A stretch of DNA of 64,000 bases from Xylaria sp. FL1777 (lineage: Eukaryota > Ascomycota > Sordariomycetes > Xylariales > Xylariaceae), in contig MU400542.1 of the NCBI GenBank assembly GCA_022578965.1, positions 301,835-365,834 on the forward strand. The letters are read 5' to 3'. Below are positions 37,119 to 51,811 of the stretch, piece by piece. The notes under the pieces are model-generated. The model worked only from the letters and a program-made list of their open reading frames with translations, made no database searches and had not been told where the DNA came from. Both the position numbers and the translations under genes were made by a program. Each line of letters starts with the position of its first letter. The first letter of the stretch is position 1.

Positions 37119-37293
37119 CTAATTAATTATTTAATTAATTAGTTAATTAATTAACTGAACTTTTTGTACTAATATATTTTATTATATTATAAATAAAGTT
37201 TGCTATATTTAAAACTTTTTAAAAAGTATATAAAGTAGCTAAAGCTTTATACTTAACGTTAAAGTAAATTAATTAATTAATTAATTAATTAAT
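37119..37293. repeat. Two TTAA-repeat tracts
   Basis: TTAATTAATTAG-type sequence at 37,119-37,156 and a pure (AATT)n run at 37,267-37,293. Both are self-complementary simple repeats. Confidence 0.85.
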
Positions 37294-38134
37294 AATATGT
37301 TAACTATTAAAAATGTTTAGCTTAACTATTTAGTATGTTTAGTTTATTAATTAAGCTAGCGCTGCTTTAGCAACCCTTATATAAAAGCTGCTTTTATGCT
37401 ATATGTATATTTATGTTTTCTTTTTGCTACCTTACTTTTCTACTTCTTACAAAAAAAGTAAGTTTTTTATAGTAGTTAGTATATTTTTTAGCTTACCTAC
37501 TGTCTTTTTAAACCTATTAGTAGCTAGCTATAGCATTAATAGCGTATTAATTAGCTAAATAAACAAGTAGTGCTTATAAAACAAAAAAAAGAAAAAAAAG
37601 TTGTTATATGTTCTTTAATATTACTTTTTTTTTAATTTAAAGCACTTTTTAAGTTTTAAAGTAGCTAGCTTATAGCATACTTTAAAACTTATAAAAAGCT
37701 TACGCTTTCTTTAATATATATGCTTAATTAACCTTTCTATATATAGCTATATAAAATGTATAAATAAGTAATAAAATAAATTATAATAAATAAAGTAATT
37801 ATATAATATATTTAAGCATAGCTTAGTTGCAATATAGTTAAATAAAAAGTATACTTGTTTTTTTATAAACTTAGCAATAAATTTAAAACATATAAAAAGA
37901 ATAAACAGTAAAAGTTATAAAAGTTTAACATTAATTAAGCATGTTTTATTTAATCATTTTATTTCTTTAATATTAATTAATTTACCGTACTAAAATATAT
38001 ACTATATAGTTTATTTAGTACATAAAAGTATTAAACTAGTGTTTATAGCTATGCTACTTTATTTTATGCTACTTTATTTTAGTAGTAATAATAAAATTAG
38101 TGCTAAAAACTAAAAAGTATAGTTATTCTATATT

Positions 38135-38155
38135 TAAAAAAAAAAAAAAAAAAAA
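38135..38155. repeat. Poly-A tract
   Basis: About 20 A in a row on the plus strand. It could be the tail of a dead retroelement, but no element body can be recognised beside it. Confidence 0.8.
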
Positions 38156-41100
38156 CGCAAAACGCTTATAATTTTTAGCAACAACAAAAATATTAGCATT
38201 ATTTAAGTTATTAATGTAATAAACAATAGCTATATATTTATAAATGCTAGCAGTAATAAAAGTAGTAGCACTACCTAAGTTATTAAAGCAAAAGTTAAAA
38301 ACTAAAAATATTATATTTTTAATAAAATTTGTTTTTAAGTGCTACTTTTTATTATAAGCGTTATAACTAGTATAGCTTAATTCTTAATATATAATTGTTA
38401 GCTAAAAAGTTAGTTTTGCTATTATTATTTATTGTACTAATAATTAATTTTTTTTTAGCAATATTATTAAGCTTTTTATTAAAGCCTTTTATTTTTTACT
38501 TTTAAAATGCCTTTTTTACAAAACAATAAACTAGGTTTAGTAAGCTTACTAAAAAAACTAATTTAAAACGTAAAAACAGCACATATAAAAAGTAATACTA
38601 TATGCAATTATTACATAATTACGCATTTTATTTAAAAAGCATAATTACAACAAAACTTGTTTTTTTTTTTTATTAGCATTATTGCTAAATAACAACTAGT
38701 TTTATTTAACTTTTTAGATTTTTTTTAAATAAGCTTATAGTTATAAATATATCTTTAATTCTTAATGCTTAAGACTTTTTTTCTGCATAAACAAATTACT
38801 AAAGTAAAAAAAAAAGCTATAATAATATAAATATTTGTTATTAAAATCCGTAAAGTTAAAAAAAAAGTATAAATTTGTTTAGCATTGCACTTAAAACTTC
38901 TGTTTAACATTAATTTTAAGATATAATATAACTTAAAATTCAAAAGGTTAATAAATATTTAAAAAAAACTAGATTTAATTACATTATTAATAATTTTACT
39001 ACAAAGTTAATACTAAGTAACAAAAAGTTAGAAGTAAAAAAACAGTTAGCTATAATAGCTTTATGCTAACTAAAAGCTTAAAGCTATTAAAAAAAAAAAA
39101 AACAACTGCTATGCTTTACTTTTATAAAAGAATTAATTAATAAACTACTAATTAAGCTTTTATATATTAATCCTTGCAAAAACGGAAAATTATTTATACG
39201 TAAGGCCTAAAATTTAACTGCTGCTTTAATTTAGGTTATAAGCTTAATACTACTTAAATAATGTTTTAAATGCTTAAAAAAACATAGCAAATTTTTTAGC
39301 TGCGTTATTTTTTGTTTAGCAAATCATTAATCCTAAATATAATATATATATGCTAGTTATTACTACAAAAGCAAGAGATCTTTCTGTTTATTTAAAGAAT
39401 TTTATATATATTAGCTATTTAATTTGCTATTTATATTATATAATACTTACTAATAAAGTAAAATTAATAAAGAATTAATTTTTTAACGTTATAATTTTAA
39501 TACTACTAAAATTTTTATTATTTCTTACGAACTAAAAACTAATTTTATAAACACATAATAAAAAAGATTTATTTATATTTATTATTGCTTATAAAAGCAA
39601 ATATTTATAAAATAGCTATGTTATAATTAAAAATAGCATTAAAATAACAAACGCTAATTATAACACTTAAAAACAAATAGAGTTATTTATTCTAAAAAAA
39701 GCTTATGCTTAAAATGCCTTAAACAAAAACGTTTATAGCGTTAAACTAACTATTAAGTATACTTAACACACTAAAAAAAAATAGCCCTTTTATAAATGTT
39801 TTGCAAAACTGTTTCAAGATATTATAAAGCAGCTTTATTTAAATATGCATTTTAATAATATAAAAACAAATAAAACTAATTATATATTAAATAATATGTT
39901 ACTATAAAAGGTAAAACAAGTATTACTTGCTATAAAAAACATTAATTCTGTTATAAAAAAAATTAATTTTATTATTTTATAAAAATCTAAATGATTTCTT
40001 TACTTAAAAAAAATAGCTAACAATAATTACTAAATATTTTACTTTTATAATATGTGTGCTATTATAATTAAATTAATAAATAGTTAAAATAACTAATAGA
40101 TTTAAAAAAAAAACAAATCTAAAATTAAAACTTAAATATTATAAAGTTTTTTATAATAATTTATAACTTATTTATTAACTTAAAAAAACTAAACTTATAT
40201 TAATTAATACTAGTTATATATTATAAAATATTGCTATTTATTATAATTGTAGCAAAAAACTTAAAAGTATATATATAGCATAATAAACCACTTAAACCTA
40301 GGCTATTTTTTTATACTTTGTACTGCTAATAAAGCAGCTATTTTTAGCGTGCGTTATATACTTGCTTAAGTAAAAACAAAGTCTTTTTGCATAAATTGTC
40401 CTGTTTATCTTTTAATTTAACCGATTAATCATGCTTATATTTTAGTTATTACTAGTGTTTTTTTTACTTTATAATTACTTACTTTATAAACTAAACATAA
40501 AAAGTATAGTAATAGTTCATTTTAGCTAATAATAACAAGAAATGTTTTAATATATAGTAGCTAAAACATACGTTGTTTAATAGTAGTAATAAATAGTTTA
40601 ATTTAGTAGTTTGTTATTTAATTAATATAAAACATAAATTAACTATAATATAATATATAGCTTTAGCAGTAAAATTTTAGTCGTTAGTTAATTTAAGTAT
40701 AATAATTATATAGCTATAAGCTTTAATAGTTTAACATAATATATATATAATAAATTTATACTTATAAAAGTTATTTTAATGCTAAGCGTAATATAATGTT
40801 TTACTTAAAAACAAAGCTTTTAGTTTTGCATTATTAACTAGTTAACTATTATTTAGCTTTAAATAGCAAAACATAAAACGTAAAAAGTTAAGCGCTATAT
40901 TTATTGCTTAAATATTAAGCAAACTATAATAGTTACAAATAAATAGCTAGTTTGCTATAATGCTAATTTTATGTATTGCTAATAGTTCTTAAAGGTTATT
41001 ACTATTAAAAGAAAAGTTGTTATAAATTTTTAATAAATATATAAGCTTAACAAAATTTATTAATTAAATATAAGAAAATAAAAACCAATAGTATTATGTA

Positions 41101-42625
41101 GCATACTATGCAGCTATAATTATAAAACCTTAAAATACTTTAGTTAAACTATTACTAATTATTAAACAGTAGCTAAAAGTAATAACTAATATATTAATAT
41201 AATTTATATAAGTATTAACAATATATATAAGCTATTTTTAAGTTAATAACTATTGCTAAAAAGCCTAAAATAAATAAAAAAGTAGCGCAACATAGCAAAT
41301 AAAATATTAATGTAATTAAATCTTTATTAACTAAAATAAGTTATTTTTAAAAAATAAAAAACATAAAAATATAATCTAAAACAGTATAGTTATAATAAAA
41401 CTATATATAATTTTGATTTTCTTATAAAAAGCAATATATTTAATAATTAATAAATAAAAGTTTGTTATAATTAATAAAAGCAATATATAACAAAGCAAAA
41501 AAATTTACCTTTATTTTATATACTTTACTACAAGAATATATTATAAAAACATAAAACATTAAAACATTTTAGCAAAGATTAAACTAGTACAGCTATTAAC
41601 TAAACAAAAGTACTATAGCATAAATATTTTTAATACTAGTAGCATATAATATATGCTGCTTAAACTTAACAAAAAATATAAAACAAAAGCATATTAGTTT
41701 TTAAAAAAATTAAAATAAATGTATTAAAAGCATTTCTAATAATTAAAAAAAAAAAGAAAGAATGCTATATATATAAAAAACAAGCAGCTTTAATTGCTTG
41801 TTTTTCTAAAACAGGATTTAACAATATTTTTTAGTATTATTAATACTTAAAACGTAGTAGCTATAAGTATTAATGCTAATATGTATAGCTTAAAAAGTAT
41901 ATATTTATAAAAGCTTTTAATAGTTAAATATAGCTTAGTTATACAGCTAAACATCAAGATATTACTGCAATGTTTTTGCTTTTACAGTAGACTTTTTATA
42001 AACTATATTACTAAAAATAGCTATATTTTAATTATTAACTTTAATTAATTCTGTTTTATTTAAATGCTAAATTTTTAATGTTTTAATTAATTAAGTATAT
42101 TTAAAGGTAGTTATAAAATAAATATACTATATTTTTTTTTTATACTTAGAAAAAAAGTATAATTTTTATAAGCTTTTTTGCTTTATTTTAATACAAGAAA
42201 ATATAAGAATTAGGGTATTTATAGGCTTTTATAAATATATTAATCAGTAAAACAACATAAAACAATATATTATTTTAAAAAAGAAAATAACTAACAATGC
42301 TATAATAGCGCATCCTGTAGTATTATGTTATATTTATTTAGTAATATATTTTAATTATAACGTAAAAAACTAAAGGTTATATAGCAAGTTAAGCTAAAGC
42401 GTTAACTTTTTATTTTTATTTAAGTAGCTTTTTTAGTAAAATGTTGGGTTAACTAAGGCTTAAAATAGTTATTTAATATAGCATTAGCTAATTAATTCTA
42501 ATTAACTAAATCTAACTATTTATATTAAAAGTAATAATTTACTACTTTATTACAGATATAATTTATATTAAGTTAAACATATTTATTAATTAAAAGAAAT
42601 GTAAATTAATAAGTTAGTAAATAAA

Positions 42626-42673
42626 TTAACTAGTTAATTAACTAGCTAGCTAATTAGCTAATTAGCTAACTAA
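42626..42673. repeat. Palindromic TAGCTAATTAGC tract
   Basis: Self-complementary mixture of AACTAG, GCTAGC and TTAGCTAA words able to form hairpins on either strand. Confidence 0.7.
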
Positions 42674-43337
42674 GCGCTTTAGTTTAAAACCTAGCTAAAA
42701 TAGTAGTACTTATAGCAATAACTAATTAATATAAAAACAAAAGTATTATATTTTTAGCAAGGTTTATAGCTATATATATTAAGTAAGTTAATTAGTTAAG
42801 TAAATATAAGTTAGCTTATAAGGCTATTAATGTTATTAAGTAACCGTATAATTAAAAAAAGGTTTTAAAAATAACTTAAAATAACTTATATATTATAAGC
42901 TATTTAAAAAAGCATAAGTACTTCTAGAACAGTATAAATTATATTACGTATAAAATACTTTAGTTTCTAAAGAAATTTTAGACGTTTATAAGATTTGTAA
43001 AGTTTATATATTAATAACGCAGCAAAAGCATAAAAGTATTACTGCTTAAAAACAAAATTCTTAAATTAAGAAGTAAAAGTACTTTAAAACTAGCACTAAT
43101 TGTATTATGCGCTAAATATTTTAAAGAACTTAAAAAAGTATTAATTCGAAAGGTTAAATAATCTAATAAAAGTGTTTAGTTATAAAGTTGTTAAAAATAA
43201 AAAAGCTAGCAAAAATATAATAAACTAATTATTTAATTTAAGCTATTTTACTAAAAGTATCGTTAAATTATAATTAGTATATATTTAAAAGCAGTTTATA
43301 TAAGTTAGTACTACAAAAAAGATAAGTTTAGTTTAGC

Positions 43338-43404
43338 AATAGCTTTGCAGAACTGTTTAGCTATTAAAAGTTTTAAAATAGCTTTGCAGAAATGTTCGGT
43401 TATT
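43338..43404 (+). repeat. Short direct repeat AATAGCTTTGCAGAA
   Basis: Two copies about 40 bases apart, each followed by a TGTT and a TATT element. Possibly remains of a small tandem duplication. Confidence 0.6.
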
Positions 43405-44146
43405 TTAGTTAGTAGTTAATCTATGTATAATATATATACTAATATGTTTAATTTATATTTAAATAGTATAGCATATATATAAATATATATAGTTAAAAAG
43501 GTTATTCAAAAGTAAATAAAAAAAAAAATTACTAATAAAGCTATAACTTACTTAAGTAAAGATTTTTTAAGCATTATTAAAGTTAAAAAATAGGATGCAA
43601 TTTATATAAAAGTGTATTAATTGCAAAAGTAGCTAATAAAGCTATATATAGCTAAAGTGCTAATTATATAAGTGTTGAAAAAAATGCCTGTTTGCTTACC
43701 TTTGCTAATTTTACTTGTTTTAACAATTAACTTTATTATTATTACTATTACTACTACTTTGGCTTATGCTTACTTTAGTACGTTTATAGATTTAATTTAT
43801 AGCTAAAAATAGCTGCTAATTTGTTGCAGTTATTTAAAAATTTACTTTGCTTTAGCTACTATATCCTTTATAGTATATATTTTTGTTTAGCTTAGTTTAA
43901 GTATATATACTAATTAATATTTAGCTTTTACGTATTATAAATTGCTTATTGCAATGCTTTCTAGCAATAATGCTAATCCTAAAAATAAAAGTAAATAACT
44001 TAGTGCAGTAAAGTTATATTTAGCTAATATTTATAAAATATATGTTTACTAAACATACTAAAATCTTAAAGCTATGCTATTATTACATTAGCTATATTAT
44101 AGTAATATATAACATTTTTCTTATTGCTAGCCTTTTATTATTAACT

Positions 44147-44450
44147 ATTAAAGTAAAATAAAGTAGCTAAACAAGCTAACTAGCTAATTAAAGTAAGTTT
44201 AAGCTAAATTATATAGTAAAAATAAAGAAGTAAGTATTACGCTAGATTTTAAAGTATAAACTTAAACATTACAAACAATATAATAAAAATTAGCTATAGT
44301 TGCTTTATTTATATTATTATATAGCTTTTTTATTAATTGTTTTATTTCTTAATTTATATATAGCTTAATTGCTTAAATGCGTAAGTTATAACTTATTTTC
44401 TTGCAATTAAAGTGTTATAGTAAATTTAGCGCAATTATACTACTATAATC
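44147..44450 (+). repeat. Three-copy dispersed repeat, copy A (about 300 bp)
   Basis: Landmarks are GCTAACTAGCTAATTAAAGT near the start, TTAGCTATAGTTGCTTTATT in the middle and GCAATTAAAGTGTTATAG near the end. The same family appears inverted at 51,515-51,811 and direct at 61,575-61,872. Likely a solo LTR, MITE or other terminal fragment of a RIPed transposon; no coding relic is attached. Confidence 0.8.
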
Positions 44451-47400
44451 TTTTATTTACAACAAATAATACTATAAGACTTATAAGCAAACAATTTATT
44501 ATTATTAATTTATATGTTTAATTTATTTATTAATTAATCGCTATAATTCTTATATGCAAGTTATAATATATTATATTTAGCTGCTTTAGCTAGCAATAAG
44601 CAAAATTTGCTTAATATAAGCAGTTTAGCTACAATTAACAATAAGCATTTAAGCTAGCAGCCTTTAATTAATAAGGCCTAAAATAAACATATAAAAATAT
44701 TAAACTGTCTTTTTTAGCCTAGCTTGCAAAACGTTTCTATTTTTTTTAGCAAAATAGCAATTAAGTATTAAAAAGCTAATATAATCTTTAAGATAACATA
44801 GCTAGAAAACTTATTACTAAAAACCCTTAAAAAGCCAAAAAAAAGAAATTTTTACTAAAAAACCAGTGCTTCTTAAAAAAAAAACATAATTGCTTTTATA
44901 TAAACAAAAAAAATAAAAAACAAGCTTAAAAAAAAGTAAGTATTACTAAAACCTTTAAAAGTTATAATGTAAGCAAATTTAACGCTTATTTATACTAAAC
45001 AAATTTAAGCTTATATATTAGTATAAAAAGTAATTAACAATTAAAAATATATTTTGTTTTTTAAGCTAATACTATTTTTTATTAAAGAATAAAAAGCAAA
45101 GTTTTTTAATTATAAGCTAGTTATTGCTTAAAAATTCTGCGTAAAATATAGTTATTGCTTTTTTATAGCACTTATTTTTAAATAAATAAGCCTTAAAAAA
45201 AAAAAAAAAGCATGCTACTTTTATAAGTAAAAAAGCTATAAAAAGATAAAGCTTGCTTAATAAAACTAAAATAATAAAGTCTTTTAAAAAATTATATAAT
45301 AACTTAAATAAAATATTATATAAGAATTTTTATAAAACATTAAACATTTAAATAAATAAAATTTAAGCTAATTTTTATTCTAAAAAAACAAAAAAAGCAT
45401 GCAAAGCATAAAAAAAAGTTAATTATTTATATAATTATAACCTTAATAAACTTTTATATACTACTATTAATGCTGCTAAGCTAACTATTAATATAACTAT
45501 ACTAGCTGCTAAAAAAGTTATTATTAAAAAGCAGCAAGTAAAACTAGCTTAATACTTTACTTATAATTAAAACATAAATAATATTACTAAGCAAATATAA
45601 TAGCTAAAGTTAAAACAAAAAAACGTAGCAATTATAAAAAAAAAACTAAAAGAAATGCTAAAAGAACTACAGAATTAATATATTTAGCTTATTAATTAAA
45701 AACTATAAGCACTGCAATATTATAAAATTAATATAAACCCATTAAAAAAGCAAATGTTTAGCATTAATGCTATAATTTTTAAGTATTTATAAAAAAGTAA
45801 ATATAATTCTAAAAAACAAAAACAAAATAAACAATTGTTTAATTTTTTATAACAAATAAAGTTAAATAATCTTTATTTAGCAAAAGCAACTATTTGTTAA
45901 AAATGTAATATAAATAATTATTACGTTTATAAGTGTAGCTTTGCTTACAAATTAAAACAAAAAAACATTATACACTAGAACTTCAAATAATGTTTAAAAA
46001 AGCTAGAATTTCTTGCAAGCTTTAAGTACATAAAAGTTCTTTTAAAAGTTATAAAAATCAGCAAAAATAAAAAAGGAATATTTAACGCTATAATAAAATA
46101 AATATATAACTTCGTTTTAAGCAACAATAAGCTACTAAAGCAGAAAGCTTATTATTAACTCTAAAAAAAAAACTTTGTTTTAAATAACAAAGATTTAAAT
46201 GCTAAAATAAAAAGCAAACAAAAAAAACTAAAAAATAAAAAACTTTACTAGCTAAAAAATAAGCAGCTAGCTTAATTTTCAAGTAAAAAATTTAACAATT
46301 AAACTTTTATATTTTATAAAATAAAATTAACAAAAGCTTATAATATTAAAAAAAACAACTTAATAAACAGCAAGCTAAATAATAGCTTTATTATAACTAA
46401 TTAAAACTTTATATAAAGCACTTTTTATAATGCAAACAGCACTAAAATTTTGCAAAGCTATATACTAAGCAAAAAAATCAACGTAAATATGTTTTAAGCT
46501 AATTGTTACAAACTTTTATTAAAAAAGGCTGCTTTTTACTAAACAAAAAGTAAAAAAAAACCTAAAAAGCTAAAAAAAAAGCCCTTTATAAGTTAAACAA
46601 TTAAAAAAGTTTATTTAAATAATAATAAGTTTTTTACTTAACTTAACACTAAAAATATATAAATAAACAACAATTCTTTTAAGCAAAATACTTTATTAAA
46701 AACAAAAGGTTTTAATTATTAAAAACCCTAAGGAATACAAAAAGCAGGGCCTACAAAAAGAAATTTAAAATTTAAAAAAATATAAGCTAAAAAATCTAAA
46801 AACTTTTTAAACAAAAAAACAAATGTTACTCTTAAAAATCTTATAATAAAAGTTCTAAAGTATTTTAATATTTTTATTTAAATAATTGCTTAAACAAAAG
46901 CTAAATTATATTTTAAAGCAGTAAAAGTTTTTAAGCTAATGCTAAAAACAATACTATTGCTTTTAAATAACTTTAGCAAAAGTTTAAATTAATAAATTAA
47001 GCTAAATATACTATAGCTTGTTTTAAAAAAAAAAAGCAATAAATTAAAATATAAAGCTTAACTAAAAACTTTATTATACAAAATTTTAACTTAGGTAAAC
47101 ATAAAAAATGCCTTTTTTTATAAAAGCATAAACTTTTCGGAAAAAAACACAGAATTTTAACAAATAGCAGCTAAAAAAACACAAGCAAGCTTTTAGCTAG
47201 TATTATAATTAGCTAATTAACTTAATAAACAAAAATTGCTAAGTAGTACTTATAAAACTAGCTTTTTGTTAAATTATTTAATAGCGCAAATTAATAATAG
47301 AATAAATTATAATAGTTTTATTATATATATTTATATGTTTTAACTTAGCTTTATAACTGCTTTTTTAAAAAAGCGTTGCTGCAAAATAATAAAAGTTATT

Positions 47401-50400
47401 CGTAATTAAAACTAATAAAATAATTAAGTAATATTGTTTTTTGCTTATATTGCTTTAAACTTTTAAACGTTAAAAAACAAATTAAAGTTTAATAAAATGC
47501 TTTTAAAAATTTTAAACTAATGTAATACTATATATTTATTATTTAAAAATAACCTAAAAAAATAAAAGTTGCTAATTATTATACTTTTGCTGCTTTTTAA
47601 AAAAGTAATATTTTTAATTAAATTTTAGCTTAGTGTTAATTTTGTATTAATAATGCTAAAAGGAGTAAATAAGCTTAAAAAGCTAATATAACTAGCATTA
47701 ATAATTTTATAAAATATAAGCTAAAGCTTTAATTCTTTTAAACTAAAAATTTATAAAAAACATAATAATTATGCTAATAATAGCAGCTTGGATTTATTTA
47801 AAAAAAATACTAAAGTATAGATTTTATAATAAAAAAGACTTAAGTTTAACAAATTATTTTAACTAGAAATATATAAGCTTTTTAGATCTATGTTTTATAA
47901 TAGCTTTATTAATAAAACCGCAAAGTATTTTAGCTACTTTTTTAAGCGTTGCAAAGCTAAGAAAATCTATATAACTTTGCTTAAAGCTTATTATAAAAAT
48001 AAAGAACAAAATCTATAAAAGTAATATTACTAAGATTATTGATTTTAAAGCGCAATTTAGCATTATTATAAACTTTTTTATTAATAAAAACAGCTTTATT
48101 ACTTAAAATACTAATATAACCTAAAAAAGATTTAATTAAACTAGCAATTTTGTTAAATATGTTAAATGCTTTAAAACTACTATTTAAATAAATAAAAAAT
48201 TGTTATTTTTTTTGCTATATATAGTTAGCAAAAAATAAGCTATTTACTTTTTGTTACTAAGAATAAATTTTATTATAAAATCTTAAATAAGTTTATACTT
48301 TTAAAGCTTTTATATAATAGCTAGCATAATACTAAAAATAAGCTAGATTATTATATTAATAATAAACTATATTAAAAGCTTAAACTTAAAAACTTAAGAA
48401 CGTTAGCAACTAAAAAACTAATATATATTTATTAAACTACTAGCTTAGCAAAAAAGCTATATAAAGCATAAAAGTTTTAAACCTTAAATAGAAAATCTAA
48501 CAATTAGCAAAAAGCAACAAAAAAAAAATTAAAGATATACAATTTAAAAAAATGTGCAAATATAAACTTTTAGAAAAATTAAAACTTGTATAATGCTATA
48601 ACGTTAGTAGTTTTTTTAACTTTTTTTATATAAGAAAATATTAAATTTTTTGAAAACCTAGAGATATAAAATAATAAAAAAGTCCGTGCTACTTTTAATA
48701 ATAATTAATTATTTAAAATACTTTTAGTTGCAATAAAAAAAACATTAAGGCAAAAAAACGCTAAAAAATTAACAATTATAAAAACTAGAAATTTTATATA
48801 TAAGTTAAGCAATAAAAATAACTTAATTATAGCTTTAATTTAAATATTATTAACTTTTTAAGCTTTTAAAACTAACAAATTAATAAAGAATAAAACAATA
48901 ATTTTAAATATAATATATAAAACAAAAAATAAAAAGATTTATTTTAAAAATAATATGCTATTTAATAGCACTGTTTTATTTAGATTTTATAAGTAAAAAA
49001 AGCAAGCTTTAAAAAAAACAAGCTATTACTTAGAAGATTTTGCGTTATTTTAACAAAATAGCATTTATTAAAACATATATTTATGTTTTAGCACTACTTT
49101 TAAAAGTACTTAATTAACTGTTAAGCAATTAGCTGCTTTTTTAAAAAAGCTTTATATAATTAACTTTACTTAGCAAAAAGCAGCATTACTAACTAAAATA
49201 TAATATTACAAAAAAATAGCATTTTTTTAAGACTTTTTTAAAATAAGAAAGATTTATAATAAGATTTTTCCTTTTTATAAAATTAAAACAGTTTTTTATA
49301 AAGCATAGCAAGTTTGCAGTATTTTAATTTTTAAACCTTTAAAAAATATTACTATAAAAGTTTTAAAAATTTAACTTAAGCATAGCATTTTTAAAAAAGC
49401 TTATAGTTTGTATAAATATTTATTAATAAAAAAGCAAGCTATAATTTTAGCTATAAAATATATATACTTAAGTTCGAAAAACGAAAGCATTAATGTTTAT
49501 AAAAAAGTTTAAAAAGCATTTTTATATATTAAATTAATGCTTATTTTTAGAATTTTAGTTAGCTAAAGCAAAACAGTGCTTTATTTTTAGCATTTAACTT
49601 AAAACTAGCTTTTATTTTTTTAACGTAAAAGTATATTTAGCTTTTATAACTAAATCTTATATTTTTTATTTTATAAGTTATAATATAATAGCTTTTATTA
49701 TATTACAGGTTTTTAATAGCGTTATAACTATAAAAGTAGCTTTTGTAAGCAATTTAAGCTTTAATTAATACTTATTACTTACTTAAATATTTATTATATA
49801 CTAATAATACTTAAGTATTTTAATAATTTTTATTATTGTGTAGTGTTACACTAAATACTGTTTATTTATATATATATATATATATTTGTTTGTTTTACTT
49901 TGTTTTAATAATTTTATTTATTATAATAACTATTTATTACGCTAAAATTTCTTGTTTTTTAAATGTTTAAGCTGCTTATTAATGCTTAAGTTGTTAAACT
50001 ATTTACTATAATTAAAATGCTTTAGCTATTTAGGTTTTTTGCGCTATGCTAAACAGAATTTAAAAAATCTTAATTGCTAAATTTGCTAAATAAACAAAAC
50101 TTATATGCTATAAATTATAAATATAATTAAGGTTAACTATTATATATATAAAATGTAAGTATTTATAAAAGTTTTTTAGAATTATTTTATAAATATAAAG
50201 CTTTAAGCTATAAACAAAGTTTTTAAAAGCTATAATGTTTATATTAATTATATAGTGCTGCTTGCTAAAAATGCTAATGCTTTTAAGTTAGTTAATGTAT
50301 AGTAAACTTAAAATAACTTTTGCTAAAAAGCAATAAATATTATTACTGCTTTAAGATTTTATAAAGTAAGCTAAAAAAGTGTTTTTAGTTGTTTATTTAT

Positions 50401-51514
50401 TGCTACTTATATTTAGCAATAAGCTTTATATACTTTTTTATAATATAATTTGTAATATATTTAAGGCTTTAAAGTTAATAATTATGTTTATTGCATTATA
50501 GTTATAATAAAAGGTTTATAATAAACTTAGTTAGCTAAATTAATAATAGTAGTGCTATACTATAAATAAATTAAAAAATTAATAGAAAATGTAGCATTAG
50601 TATTAATACTTATGCTTATAGTTTAAATAAAAAAAAACAAAGCACTTTTATAATTTGCACGTTAATATTAGCTTTGTTTTTATTAATTTATTTTATAGCT
50701 ACAAATTATATACTATAGCTGCTTTAATTATACTATATAAAACTTGTTGTTTTATGCTTAAATTTTTAAAATAATCCTACTTAAAATTAATAAAAGAAAT
50801 ATAATATTTTTTGCTAATATATATGCAGTATTTAAAGCATATTTATTAATATAAAAAATACTTAAACAAAGGTTGTTAATATGCTAGTATAAATAGCTAA
50901 AAGAAATAATCTAGCTTTTTATAAACTAATGCACTATATATAATAGCGCTTGTAGTAAATCAAAAAAGCAAATAGAATTTTAACTAAAGTATTAATTATT
51001 ATAATAACTTAAAAAAAAAAACATATATAAAATAGCTAAATAAGTTCTAAATATAAAAAAGCTTAGTTATTATAATATAACTAAAGAATTAATTAATTTA
51101 TAGTTAGCTATATTAGTATAACAATAATAAGCCTTAAATATAAAGCAGTAATAAGCTAGACTTTTTATTAGATTAAAAAAGGTTTATTATAACTATTAAG
51201 CAAAACTTAGGTATTTATTATAAAGCAGATTGCTAGTTATAGACTTTAAAAAGCTGCTTATTATAGAATACTAACTATAGCTCTTTAAATAAAGCATAAT
51301 ATAATAAAGCATTAAAAGTAGCAGTATTAAATTTTAAACATAAAACTACAAAAGTAAAAAAGTAATATACTTAATTAAAAAGTAAAGCAATTATGAAATT
51401 TATTGTGTACTAAATACTATAACTTTATTATAACGCTAGATTACTAAATATATAATGAATTTTTTTTTTAAAAACCTTGTAATTACTTTTTTTCTGGCTT
51501 ATTTACTAAAATAA

Positions 51515-51811
51515 AGCAGTATAATTGCATTAAATTTACTATAACACTTTAATTGCAAGAAAATAAGTCATAACTTATGCATTTAAGCAATTAAGCCATA
51601 TATAAATTAAGAAATAAAACAATTAATAAAAAAGCTATTTAATAATACAAATAAAGCAACTATAGCTAATTTTTATTATGTTATTTATAATGTTTAAGTT
51701 TATGCTTTTAAATTTAACGCAATATTTATACTTTTATTTTTATTATATAACTTAGCTTAAACTTACTTTAATTAGCTAGTTAGCTTATTTAGCTACTTTA
51801 CTTTACTTTAA
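51515..51811 (-). repeat. Three-copy dispersed repeat, copy B (inverted)
   Basis: Plus strand shows the reverse complement, from CTATAACACTTTAATTGCAA through AACTATAGCTAATTTTTATT to ACTTTAATTAGCTAGTTAGC. With copy A it makes an inverted pair about 7.4 kb apart. Confidence 0.8.
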